Below are positions 6,881-14,680 of a stretch of DNA of 41,461 nucleotides, one piece after another. The notes below the pieces were generated by a model. The model saw only the letters and a program-made list of their open reading frames with translations. It had not been told where the DNA came from and made no database searches. A program made the position numbers and the translations under genes. The stretch is from Amycolatopsis coloradensis (GTDB lineage Bacteria > Actinomycetota > Actinomycetes > Mycobacteriales > Pseudonocardiaceae), in the NCBI RefSeq assembly GCF_037997115.1, contig NZ_CP150484.1, forward strand, positions 416,373-457,833. The letters run 5' to 3'. The stretch's first letter is position 1; every line of letters starts with the position of its first letter.

Positions 6881-8908
6881 GTGTCGAAGTTCCCGACCGT
6901 AGTGAAGCGGCTCGTCCTCGGACGTCCATTCCGGAGTGACCGCCTCTCGCATACGCTGCTGCCGAAGCGCATCGCGCTGCCGATTTTCGCGTCCGACGCG
7001 TTGTCGAGCGTCGCCTACGCGCCTGAGGAGATCTTTCTGACCCTCAGTGTCGCCGGTTTGTCCGCGTACGCGTTCGCGCCGTGGATCGGCGTCGCCGTCG
7101 CGCTCGTCATGCTGGTCGTGGTCGCGTCCTACCGGCAGAACGTGCACGCCTATCCCAGCGGCGGCGGTGACTACGAGGTCGCCAATACCAATCTCGGCGG
7201 CAAGTTCGGGCTCACCGTCGCCAGCGCGCTGCTGGTCGACTACGTGCTCACCGTGGCGGTGTCGACGTCGTCCGGTGTGGCGAACATCGGTTCCGCCATT
7301 CCCTGGGTGGCGCAGCACAAGGTGATCGCCGCGGTCATCATCGTGGTCGTGCTGACCGCGCTGAATCTGCGCGGAGTGCGCGAATCGGGCAAAGCGTTCG
7401 CGATCCCGACCTACGGGTTCATCATCGGCATCCTCGGCATGGTGATCTGGGGCCTGATCGAGGCGGCCTCCGGCGCCGACATGCGGGCGGAGAGCGCGGA
7501 TTTCCAGCTGCACGAAGAAGCCTCTTTGACCGGTTTCGCCTTTTTCTTCCTGTTGCTGCGCACGTTCTCCTCCGGTGCGGCGGCGCTGACCGGGGTCGAG
7601 GCGATCAGCAACGGTGTCCCGGCGTTCCAGAAACCGAAATCGAAGAACGCGGCGACCACGCTGCTGATGATGGGGGTGCTCGCGGTGACGATGCTGGTCG
7701 GCATCATCACGCTGGCGATCATCACCGACGTCAAATTCGCCGAGCACCCGGAGACGCAGCTCACCGGCACGCCGGCGGGCTACGAGCAGAAGACGATCGT
7801 CGCGCAGATCGCGCAGGCGGTGTTCGCCGACTTCACCCCCGCGTTCTACTACATCTCCTTCGCCACCGGCATCATCCTGCTGCTGGCCGCGAACACGGCG
7901 TTCAACGGTTTCCCGGTGCTCGGCTCGATCCTCGCGCAGGACCGTTACCTGCCACGTCAGCTGCACACCCGAGGTGACCGGCTGGCCTTCTCCAACGGCA
8001 TCCTGTTCCTGTCGGCGTTCGCCCTGGTGCTGATCATCGCGTTCGACGCCGAGGTCACGAAGCTCATCCAGCTCTACATCGTGGGCGTGTTCGTCTCCTT
8101 CACGATCAGCCAAGCGGGCATGATCCGGCACTGGAACCGGTTGCTGGCGAGGGAAACCGATCCGGTGGTGCGGCGGCGGATGCGGCGTTCGCAGACGGTC
8201 AACGCGATCGGCCTCACCATGACCGGCACCGTGCTGATCATCGTGCTGGTCACGAAGTTCCTGCTCGGCGCGTGGATCGCGATCGCGGCGATGGTGGCGA
8301 TCTACGTCCTGATGACCGCGATCCGGAAGCATTACGACCGGGTCGCGGAGGAATTGCGCGAGATGGACCGCAAGCCGACCGTATTGCCTTCGCGCAACCA
8401 CGCGATCGTGCTGATTTCGAAACTGCACCTGCCGACTCTGCGCGCGCTCTCCTACGCCAAGGCCGTGCGGCCGGACGTCCTCGAAGCCGTCACGGTGAAC
8501 GTCGACGACGTCGAGACCCGCAAACTCGTCCAGGAATGGGACGACCACAATTTCAAGGTTCCGCTGAAGGTGATCGAATCGCCGTATCGCGAGATCACGA
8601 AGCCGGTGCTCGACTACGTGAAGCGCGTCCGCGGCGACAACCCGCGCAACGTGGTGACCGTGTTCATCCCCGAGTACGTGGTCGGGCATTGGTGGGAGCA
8701 GGTCCTGCACAACCAGAGCGCGCTGCGCCTCAAGGGACGGCTGCTGTTCCAGCCCGGCGTCATGGTGACGAGCGTGCCATGGCAGCTCGAATCGTCGGAA
8801 AAGGCGATCAAACGCGACCGCAAGGCCCGTCCGGCGGCCGGAGACGTGCGGCGCGGGTTCTCCCCGGTCGTCAAGCAACCCGAAACGAAAAAGGACAAAG
8901 CAGAATGA
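6881..8908 (+). CDS. KimA-like APC-superfamily permease with C-terminal cytosolic domain
   Basis: This 675-residue protein has about twelve membrane segments up to residue ~480 and then a soluble tail of nearly 200 residues rich in charged residues. The N-terminus (LGRPFRSD, then LPIFASDALSSVAYAPEE) is the pattern I associate with the KimA/YdaO group of APC transporters, which carry K+ in Bacillus, rather than with amino acid exporters. It corresponds by position to mycobacterial Rv2690c. The start is GTG with a weak ribosome site, so an alternative start is possible. It sits across a 152-bp promoter gap from the two RCK genes and its stop overlaps the next ATG by four bases. Amino acid or polyamine transport remains possible. 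Confidence 0.78.
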   Translation: MSKFPTVVKRLVLGRPFRSDRLSHTLLPKRIALPIFASDALSSVAYAPEEIFLTLSVAGLSAYAFAPWIGVAVALVMLVVVASYRQNVHAYPSGGGDYEVANTNLGGKFGLTVASALLVDYVLTVAVSTSSGVANIGSAIPWVAQHKVIAAVIIVVVLTALNLRGVRESGKAFAIPTYGFIIGILGMVIWGLIEAASGADMRAESADFQLHEEASLTGFAFFFLLLRTFSSGAAALTGVEAISNGVPAFQKPKSKNAATTLLMMGVLAVTMLVGIITLAIITDVKFAEHPETQLTGTPAGYEQKTIVAQIAQAVFADFTPAFYYISFATGIILLLAANTAFNGFPVLGSILAQDRYLPRQLHTRGDRLAFSNGILFLSAFALVLIIAFDAEVTKLIQLYIVGVFVSFTISQAGMIRHWNRLLARETDPVVRRRMRRSQTVNAIGLTMTGTVLIIVLVTKFLLGAWIAIAAMVAIYVLMTAIRKHYDRVAEELREMDRKPTVLPSRNHAIVLISKLHLPTLRALSYAKAVRPDVLEAVTVNVDDVETRKLVQEWDDHNFKVPLKVIESPYREITKPVLDYVKRVRGDNPRNVVTVFIPEYVVGHWWEQVLHNQSALRLKGRLLFQPGVMVTSVPWQLESSEKAIKRDRKARPAAGDVRRGFSPVVKQPETKKDKAE

Positions 8909-10110
8909 GTGTGGACGCGTCGACCGGCACCTGGCTCGGACGAACGATCGAGCTGGAGGTCGGCGCGGTCGCGCACGGCGGGCACTGCGTCGCGCGGGCG
9001 GAGGGGCGAGTCGTCTTCGTGCGGCACGCGCTGCCCGGCGAGCGGGTCCTGGCATCGGTCACCGAGGACAAGGGCGGGTCGTTCTGCCGCGCCGACGCCG
9101 TCGAGGTCCTTGAGGCGTCGCCGGAACGCGTCGAGCCGCCGTGCCCGCTCGCGGCGCCGGGGGAGTGCGGCGGCTGCGACTGGCAGCACGCCACGCCCGG
9201 CCATCAGCGTGAGCTCAAGGCCGCCGTGGTCATGGAGCAGCTGAAGAGGCTGGCCGGAATCGACCGCGAGGTCGTCGTCGAAGCTCTCGACGGTGGCCCG
9301 CTGGACTGGCGCGGCCGCGTCCGGCTCGTCGCGGGCAAGGACGGCAGGGCGGGTTTCCGGGCGCATCACAGTCATCGCGTGATCGCGATCGACGACTGCC
9401 CGATCACCGTCCCCGGCGCGCTCGACGACGTCGTGTCGCGGAAGTGGCGCCCCGGCAGCGAAATCGAGGTCACCAAGGACGACGAGGGACAGGTGCACCT
9501 TCGCGACCTCTCGACGGTCCACGGGAAGACCCGTTCGCGGCAGCTGGCCGGTGGTATCGCCGTGCAGCACGCCGCGGGCCGCGACTGGCGCCTGGACGCC
9601 CACGGCTTCTGGCAGGTCCACCCGGCCGCCGCGGACGCGCTCGCCGCCGTCGTCGCGGAATGGGCGGAGGCGCCGCGTGACGGCGTGGCGTGGGACCTGT
9701 ACGCCGGTGTCGGCCTCTTCGCGTCGGTGCTCGCCGAGCAGGTCGGCCCGCGCGGGCGCGTCCTGGCCGTCGAGTCCGGCCGCCGTGCCGTCGCCGACGG
9801 CGAGGAGAACCTGGCCGACCTCCCGCAGGTCCGCTGGCGCTCCGGCCGGGTCGAGCACCTGCTGGCCGACGCCCCGAAACCGGTCGACGTCGTCGTCCTC
9901 GACCCGCCGCGCAAGGGTGCGGGCAAAGCCGTCGTCGATTCCATCGCGGAGGGTTCGCCCGACCGGATCGTCTATGTGGCGTGCGACCCCGCTGCCTTGG
10001 CGCGAGACATCGCGCTGTTCGCCGAGCACGGATACGGGCTGGTGGATCTGCGCGCTTTCGACGCTTTCCCGATGACGCATCACGTCGAATGCGTTGCGTT
10101 GCTGCAATAA
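8905..10110 (+). CDS. TRAM-domain RNA (uracil-5-) methyltransferase, TrmA/RlmD family
   Basis: A 401-residue SAM-dependent methyltransferase that should make 5-methyluridine in rRNA or tRNA. A TRAM domain covers about residues 12-68. C80, C88 and C91 (ECGGCDWQH) plus a later cysteine in IDDCPI look like the 4Fe-4S ligands seen in RlmD. The SAM site is DLYAGVGLFA, followed by the motif DPPRKG at 333-338 and the catalytic cysteine C360 in VACDPAALARD. The glutamate in HHVECVALL completes the family signature. ATG at 8905 overlaps the permease stop by four bases (ATGA). Gene order matches mycobacterial Rv2689c. Which uridine is modified cannot be told from sequence. Confidence 0.92.
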   Translation: MSVDASTGTWLGRTIELEVGAVAHGGHCVARAEGRVVFVRHALPGERVLASVTEDKGGSFCRADAVEVLEASPERVEPPCPLAAPGECGGCDWQHATPGHQRELKAAVVMEQLKRLAGIDREVVVEALDGGPLDWRGRVRLVAGKDGRAGFRAHHSHRVIAIDDCPITVPGALDDVVSRKWRPGSEIEVTKDDEGQVHLRDLSTVHGKTRSRQLAGGIAVQHAAGRDWRLDAHGFWQVHPAAADALAAVVAEWAEAPRDGVAWDLYAGVGLFASVLAEQVGPRGRVLAVESGRRAVADGEENLADLPQVRWRSGRVEHLLADAPKPVDVVVLDPPRKGAGKAVVDSIAEGSPDRIVYVACDPAALARDIALFAEHGYGLVDLRAFDAFPMTHHVECVALLQ

Positions 10111-10186
10111 TTCGGTATTTGTAATCCGTCGGAATGGATCGGCTTCGTTCTGCTTGTCCTGGTGTCGGCGTGCTCGCTAACTTGAG

Positions 10187-10202
10187 CCTCGTGTTCACGA
10201 GG
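10187..10202. promoter_or_regulatory. Perfect dyad CCTCGTG-TT-CACGAGG, possible operator
   Basis: Seven-base arms match perfectly around a two-base centre, about 50 bp before the small zinc-knuckle ORF at 10254. A two-base loop makes an RNA hairpin unlikely, so a DNA-binding dimer site is the better reading. No regulator gene is next to it. Confidence 0.45.
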
Positions 10203-10253
10203 TAATGCGGATACTTCGGGCACTTCGACTTCGACGCGAACGGATTCCGAATC

Positions 10254-10346
10254 ATGGGTTATCTAACTTCGGTATGTGGTGATTGCGACGGGAAAGGCTG
10301 TGCCGGCTGCGACGGTCACGGCACGATCACCATTGTGGAGGACTGA
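10254..10346 (+). CDS. 30-residue DnaJ-type zinc-knuckle microprotein
   Basis: ATG at 10254 opens a 30-codon frame ending TGA at 10344-10346. Its core, VCGDCDGKGCAGCDGHGTI, is two consecutive CxxCxGxG-like units as in the DnaJ/HSP40 cysteine-rich region, so four cysteines are placed to bind one zinc. ATG is the only start codon after the preceding in-frame stop (10203-10205). The GGAGG that serves the next gene lies inside its last codons and only four bases separate its stop from the next GTG, so translation of the two is probably coupled. The surrounding 240 bp is less GC rich than the rest, a sign of recent arrival. Function unknown; a zinc-binding accessory peptide to the 118-residue partner is my guess. 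Confidence 0.55.
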   Translation: MGYLTSVCGDCDGKGCAGCDGHGTITIVED

Positions 10347-10350
10347 CCGA

Positions 10351-10707
10351 GTGGAACCGTTGATGCTTCCTCCCGGTGTCACCGCTCAGGAAGTCAGCTA
10401 CCGCAATGGCCGGAAACAAGTCATCTACACGGCGCCTTATCCGTCCGAAGGGCCGGTGCTCGTGCGGGATGGGATGGGCAGGCAGGCATGGATGTTCATG
10501 TACGCCCACTTCGTTTTCACCTGGGTGGAAGGAGCGGTCCGCGTCCAGGTCAGTCACGGAACCCTGAGCGGGCCGAAAATGCCTCTGTGGTCCGGAATCG
10601 GAATCCCCGCCTATTGGTCGGCGCCGGCGCTGGCCGAGTTCGGCAAGGCGTGGGCGCTGGAGCAGATGACCGGTAGCCGAGGCACCCCGGCCGTTGTTTC
10701 CGTTTGA
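10351..10707 (+). CDS. Hypothetical protein, 118 residues
   Basis: I do not recognise this family. GTG at 10351 follows GGAGG (10337-10341) at a good distance; a GTG at 10276 would add 25 residues in the same frame, but would overlap most of the zinc-knuckle ORF. The product has no signal peptide, is rich in aromatic residues (AWMFMYAHFVFTWVEGAV), and has a central strand-rich part followed by a helix (APALAEFGKAWALEQM). It follows the microprotein ORF by four bases, so they form a small operon. The pair sits between two conserved housekeeping genes and looks like an insertion. It could be a regulator partner or part of an integrative element, but nothing in the sequence proves this. Confidence 0.6.
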   Translation: MEPLMLPPGVTAQEVSYRNGRKQVIYTAPYPSEGPVLVRDGMGRQAWMFMYAHFVFTWVEGAVRVQVSHGTLSGPKMPLWSGIGIPAYWSAPALAEFGKAWALEQMTGSRGTPAVVSV

Positions 10708-10725
10708 GACCGCGCGACCGGGCTC

Positions 10726-10809
10726 CGCCGCGAGTTGTCCGCCCAATCACGCGAGTTCGCCATTCAATCACGTGTGTCGTCCGTCCAATCACGCGCAACC
10801 GCCAGTTCG
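10726..10809. repeat. 21-bp tandem repeat array, copy A
   Basis: Four imperfect units of exactly 21 bp begin at 10726, 10747, 10768 and 10789. The best-conserved part is TCACGYG(A/T)GT followed by CGTCC or CGCC and ending in CAA. The same unit recurs at 37397-37513. The array fills most of the gap between convergent genes ending at 10707 and 10830. No T-run or stem is needed to explain it. Confidence 0.75.
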
Positions 10810-10829
10810 GCGCAGGTGCTCGTGAGTGG

Positions 10830-11372
10830 TCAGCGCTTCAGCGTAAAAGCGAAGTCCCCGGACACTTTGCCGGTCAACCGCACCCCCGAGACCACCTTCC
10901 CCGCATCGATCAGCCTCTCGACCTCGCCCCGCGAAAGACCGCACCCTTCGGCGATCAGCCGCACCGGCCGGATCGGGATCCGGGCCGCGAAGCGAACCGA
11001 GACGTCGCGAAAGTCCGGCTCACCCGAGGGGCCGGTGTCGAGGCGCCAGGCGCCCTCCCAATCGAAGATGATGCGGTTCCGGCGCCGCACAGCGGGATTC
11101 TGGAGCAGTTCCGCCGCCAGGACGAGGTCGTTCTCGTGTAGCCGGTCCAGCAGGTCAGGCCGCACGGAACGCACGTTCACGCGCTCCAGGATCGTGAGCT
11201 TCGCGGTGTCCTCGCATCCGGCGCAGAGCACGAGAAGCCAGACATCGAGGAGTTTGTGGCGGGCGTTGACGCGGAATTTGCCGTTCGCCCGGAAGCGTCC
11301 GGACGGGCAAGAGCGGCAACGGCGGAGGACGACAGGCAGGCAGGTGGGAACGACCACCCAGTTTTCGAGCAT
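10830..11372 (-). CDS. DUF1062 domain protein
   Basis: A 180-residue protein with two CxxC pairs (C19/C22 and C50/C53) flanking GKFRVNARHKLLDVWLL, the hallmark of DUF1062. The second half has KLTILERVNVRSVRP and a C-terminal helix-turn part with LSRGEVERLIDAGKV that looks like an S4-type RNA-binding loop. The likely metal is zinc. Function is not known for the family. ATG at 11372 is the first credible start; the frame runs further up but without family character. The gene is isolated, ends against the 21-bp repeat array, and is not part of the conserved mycobacterial order, so it is accessory. About 190 bp upstream of it hold no gene. Confidence 0.75.
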   Translation of the reverse strand: MLENWVVVPTCLPVVLRRCRSCPSGRFRANGKFRVNARHKLLDVWLLVLCAGCEDTAKLTILERVNVRSVRPDLLDRLHENDLVLAAELLQNPAVRRRNRIIFDWEGAWRLDTGPSGEPDFRDVSVRFAARIPIRPVRLIAEGCGLSRGEVERLIDAGKVVSGVRLTGKVSGDFAFTLKR

Positions 11373-11564
11373 AGGAAGTACACCCGTTCCAGTGAGAAAT
11401 CCGCAGCAAAAGGAAGCGCGGCGCCAAAGCGCGACGCGCGACGAAATCAGCGCTCGGGAGGTCTCACAGGGTGTACAACGGCAGGCCCTCGGCTCGACGA
11501 CGTGGTCCGGCAGCACGGTAATGGCCCGGGAGAGGCCGCTCCACCGGTTTTCCGGGCACGACAG

Positions 11565-11591
11565 AGGCCCCCTCCAACACGGAGGGGGCCT
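11565..11591 (-). terminator. Hairpin terminator of the choline oxidase operon
   Basis: AGGCCCCCTCC (11565-11575) pairs perfectly with GGAGGGGGCCT (11581-11591) around AACAC, 11 bp after the choline oxidase stop codon on the minus strand. Confidence 0.85.
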
Positions 11592-11602
11592 TCAGCGTGA
11601 AG

Positions 11603-13156
11603 CTAGGAGCGCGCGTCCTCCTTCAGCATGTCCGCGCACCGCTCACCGATCGCCATCGTCGTGATGCACGGGTTCACCGCGACCAGGAACGGCATCGCCG
11701 AACCGTCGGCGACCCGCAGGCCTTCGACGCCCCGCACTCGCAGTCGCGCGTCCAGCACGGCCATCGGGTCGTCGTCACCGCCCATTTTCGCGGTGCACGA
11801 GGGGTGATAGACCGTGTTGTGCGTCTTGCGCAGGTAGTCCGCGATCTCGTCGTCGGTTTTGACGTCCTTGCCAGGCGCCAGTTCCGTGCCCGCCCATTCG
11901 TCCAGCGCGGGCTGCTCGGCGATCTTGCGGGCCAGCTTGATGCCGTAGGTCATCACGCGCATGTCGTGCTCGTCGGTGAAGTACCGCGGGTCCACCTTCG
12001 GCTTGTCCCGGTAGTCGCGGCTGCGCAGCCGCACCGTCCCGGTCGACCGTGAGCGGGTGACGTTCGGGGTCAGGCAGAAGCCGTTCTCCGTGGTCGGATA
12101 CCCCTGCCGGAGGGTGTTCATGTCGAACGGCACCGAGCCGTAGTGGAACATCAGGTCCGGCCGGTCGAGACCTTCCTCGGTGGTGGTGAAGATGCCGATC
12201 TCCCACCATTGCGTGGACTCGGTCGTCATCGGCTGCAGCGCGTCCCACTGGATGACGCCTTCGGGGTGATCCTGCAGGTTCTCGCCGACGCCGGGGGAGT
12301 CCACCAGAACCTCCACCCCGACCTCGCGCAGGTGTTCGGCGGGGCCGATCCCCGACAGCATCAGGAGTTTCGGGGTGTCGATCGCGCCGGAGGACAGGAT
12401 GACCTCACGCCGTGCGCGCAGCGGAACGCCGTGGATCAAGTCGTCGGCCAGGTATTCCGCGCCGGTGCAGCGTTTGCCGTCGAACAGCAGCCGCCGGACG
12501 CGGGCGCCGGTGATGACCTCCAGGTTCGGCCGCCTGCCGATGATCGGGTGTAGATACGACACCGACGCCGACGAGCGAGTGCCGTCCTCACGCGCGTTGA
12601 TCTGGAACCAGTTCGCCCCGTGTGTCACGGTCTTGCCCGAGTTGAACTCCGTCCTCGGGATGCCCGCCTGCTCACAGGCCTGCAGCAGCGCGACGCCGGT
12701 CGGGTCGTTCGGCGGCACCGAGCGGATGGTCACCGGACCGGAGCGGCCGTGGTGGTCGCCGGGGCCGTCGTTGGTCTCAAGACGCTTGTACAGGGGGAAA
12801 ATGTCCTTCGAAGACCACCCGGGCAGGCCGAGCGACGCCCATTCGTCGAGATCTTCGGCCGGTGCCCAGAAGGCGATGCACGAGTTGTGCGACGAGCAGC
12901 CGCCGAGCACCCGCGCGCGGGCGTGGCGCAGGAAGGAGTTGCCGGACTCCTGCGGTTCGACCAGGTAGTCCCAGTCGTAGCCGGATTCCAGCAGTGCCAT
13001 CCACTTCGTCAGTTCCAGTACTGCCGGATCGTCCACATCGGACGGTCCGGCTTCCAGGAGCGCCACGGTGACATCCGGGTCTTCCGAGAGTCTCGCCGCG
13101 ACCACCGAACCCGCCGTCCCGCCGCCGACGACGATGTAGTCGAACTCTCCGGTCAC
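11603..13156 (-). CDS. codA: Choline oxidase (GMC flavoprotein)
   Basis: This 517-residue GMC oxidoreductase should oxidise choline to betaine aldehyde and on to glycine betaine with O2, making peroxide. It has the FAD site VVGGGTAGS at 9-17, and GCSSHNSC with H90 in the place of the histidine that binds FAD covalently in Arthrobacter choline oxidase. Long stretches match that enzyme as I remember it: ESGYDWDY, DPTGVALLQACEQAGIPR, DHPEGV, STQWWEIGIF and YGSVPFDMNTLRQGYPTTEN. The catalytic pair is present as YHPSCT and VNPCIT. The start is GTG with AGGAGG eight bases upstream, overlapping the permease stop by four bases. A choline dehydrogenase is the alternative, but the sequence favours the oxidase. 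Confidence 0.9.
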   Translation of the reverse strand: MTGEFDYIVVGGGTAGSVVAARLSEDPDVTVALLEAGPSDVDDPAVLELTKWMALLESGYDWDYLVEPQESGNSFLRHARARVLGGCSSHNSCIAFWAPAEDLDEWASLGLPGWSSKDIFPLYKRLETNDGPGDHHGRSGPVTIRSVPPNDPTGVALLQACEQAGIPRTEFNSGKTVTHGANWFQINAREDGTRSSASVSYLHPIIGRRPNLEVITGARVRRLLFDGKRCTGAEYLADDLIHGVPLRARREVILSSGAIDTPKLLMLSGIGPAEHLREVGVEVLVDSPGVGENLQDHPEGVIQWDALQPMTTESTQWWEIGIFTTTEEGLDRPDLMFHYGSVPFDMNTLRQGYPTTENGFCLTPNVTRSRSTGTVRLRSRDYRDKPKVDPRYFTDEHDMRVMTYGIKLARKIAEQPALDEWAGTELAPGKDVKTDDEIADYLRKTHNTVYHPSCTAKMGGDDDPMAVLDARLRVRGVEGLRVADGSAMPFLVAVNPCITTMAIGERCADMLKEDARS

Positions 13157-14664
13157 TGTGCTGCCTCCTCGGGACGTGCTTCCGCGGCGTGATCGGCCAG
13201 GACGCCGCTCTTGTGCCGCAGGACGAACCAGTAATACGCGAAACCGGCGACCGCCACCGCGCCGACGAACAGCACGGCCCCCCATTCGAGGTACCAGTGA
13301 TACGGCTCGGTCGCGTTGTAGACCGCACGCCGCGGCCACGCCAGGTTCACCACGATCGCGCCGCCCCACAGCACGCCGAGGATGTTGACCGGCAGCCCCA
13401 GTTTGCCGAGCGAAAAGTACTTGGTGCCCTCCGCCTTCGGCGGCGGCCACTGCCCGCGCAGCCGCTTGACCAGCATCGGAACGGTGACCAGCAGGTACGC
13501 CAGGTAGATCATGATGATGCCGATACTGGTGATCACCGTGAAGATCTGCGGCTGGCCGACGTTGACCACCAGGATCAGCACCGCGATCACGCCGGACACG
13601 ATCGCGGGGATCACGGGCGTCTTCGTCTTCGGCGACACCCTCGCCAGATGCTTCCCGGCGGGCAGGTTGTTGTCGCGGCCCATCGCGAACATCATCCGGA
13701 TCGCCGCCGACTGCACGGCCAGATTGCACACCGTGATGGCGATGACGACCGCCAGCAGGAAGACCGTGCCGATCGTGCTCCCGAGGACGTCGAGCACGAT
13801 GAACTGCAGGCCGCCCGTGGCGATCTCCGGGTTGTTGATGTCGCCCACGGCCATCAGCGCGAGGATGAGGATCAGCCCGCCGATGACGAACGACGCGATC
13901 AGCGCGCGCAGGATCGCCTTGGGCGCGTTCTTGCGCGGGTCGTGCGACTCCTCGCCGAGCGAGCTGGCGGTGTCGAAGCCGTACATGACGTAGGTCGACG
14001 CGAGCGAGGCGACCAGGAACGCCCCGAAGTAACCCCACGGCTGGTCGGCGCCGGTGTCGTTGGTCTGCATGACCACCTCGGGGCCCCGCGTGATGTTCAC
14101 CGCGAGCGCGACGATCAGCAGGACCGCGGCGATCAGTTCGATGAACACCCCGGCGCTGTTGATCCGCGCCATCAGCTTGACGCCCCAGGCGTTCACCAGC
14201 GTGGTGAACAGGATCAGGACGGTGCCGAGGATGACCGCGTTCACCGCGCTGTCGCCGGAGAAGGAGAAGAACGACGAGATCTGGGGGAGGGTGATCTGGT
14301 AGGCCAGCGCGACCGCGGCGATGCTGACGATCGACGCGGTCAGCATCATCCACCCGGCCAGCCACGCGACGTGCGGGCTGCCGAGCCGTTTCGACCAGTT
14401 GTAGATCGAGCCGGCGACCGGATAGTGCGCGGCCAGTTCGGCGAACGACAGCGCGACCATCAGCTGGCCGACGAACACCATCGGCCACGACCACCAGTAC
14501 GCGGGGCCGCCGAAACTGAAACCGAAGTAGAACAGCTGGAAGGTGCCCGTGAGGATCGAGATGTAGCTGATCCCGGCGGCGAAGGTGTGGAAGTTGCCGA
14601 GGGTTCTTTCGAGTTCCTGTTTGTAGCCGAAACCGGCCAGGCCGTCATCGGAAGGAGTGCTCAT
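13153..14664 (-). CDS. APC-family permease, candidate choline importer
   Basis: The 503-residue protein has about twelve membrane segments, a soluble N-terminus (GYKQELERTLGNFHTF) and a short acidic C-terminus. It looks like the amino acid/choline transporter branch of the APC family, to which the fungal choline permease Hnm1 belongs. Motifs seen include FAELAAHYPVAGSIYNW in the first helices and the loop GEESHDPRKNAPKAILRAL. Substrate is inferred from the operon: it lies between betaine aldehyde dehydrogenase (16-bp gap) and choline oxidase (4-nt overlap). GABA or another amine is the alternative. ATG at 14664 is well placed at a family-typical N-terminus. Confidence 0.8.
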   Translation of the reverse strand: MSTPSDDGLAGFGYKQELERTLGNFHTFAAGISYISILTGTFQLFYFGFSFGGPAYWWSWPMVFVGQLMVALSFAELAAHYPVAGSIYNWSKRLGSPHVAWLAGWMMLTASIVSIAAVALAYQITLPQISSFFSFSGDSAVNAVILGTVLILFTTLVNAWGVKLMARINSAGVFIELIAAVLLIVALAVNITRGPEVVMQTNDTGADQPWGYFGAFLVASLASTYVMYGFDTASSLGEESHDPRKNAPKAILRALIASFVIGGLILILALMAVGDINNPEIATGGLQFIVLDVLGSTIGTVFLLAVVIAITVCNLAVQSAAIRMMFAMGRDNNLPAGKHLARVSPKTKTPVIPAIVSGVIAVLILVVNVGQPQIFTVITSIGIIMIYLAYLLVTVPMLVKRLRGQWPPPKAEGTKYFSLGKLGLPVNILGVLWGGAIVVNLAWPRRAVYNATEPYHWYLEWGAVLFVGAVAVAGFAYYWFVLRHKSGVLADHAAEARPEEAAQ

Positions 14665-14680
14665 CGGCAGTTTCCCGTCT

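Noticed and set aside
10726..10809. CRISPR array
   Set aside because: The units are contiguous and imperfect at 21 bp, with no constant repeat plus unique spacer pattern, and no cas genes are present.
11378..11476. Separated inverted repeat GTACACCC/GGGTGTAC
   Set aside because: Eight bases separated by over 80 bp in GC-rich DNA is easily chance and no structure supports it.
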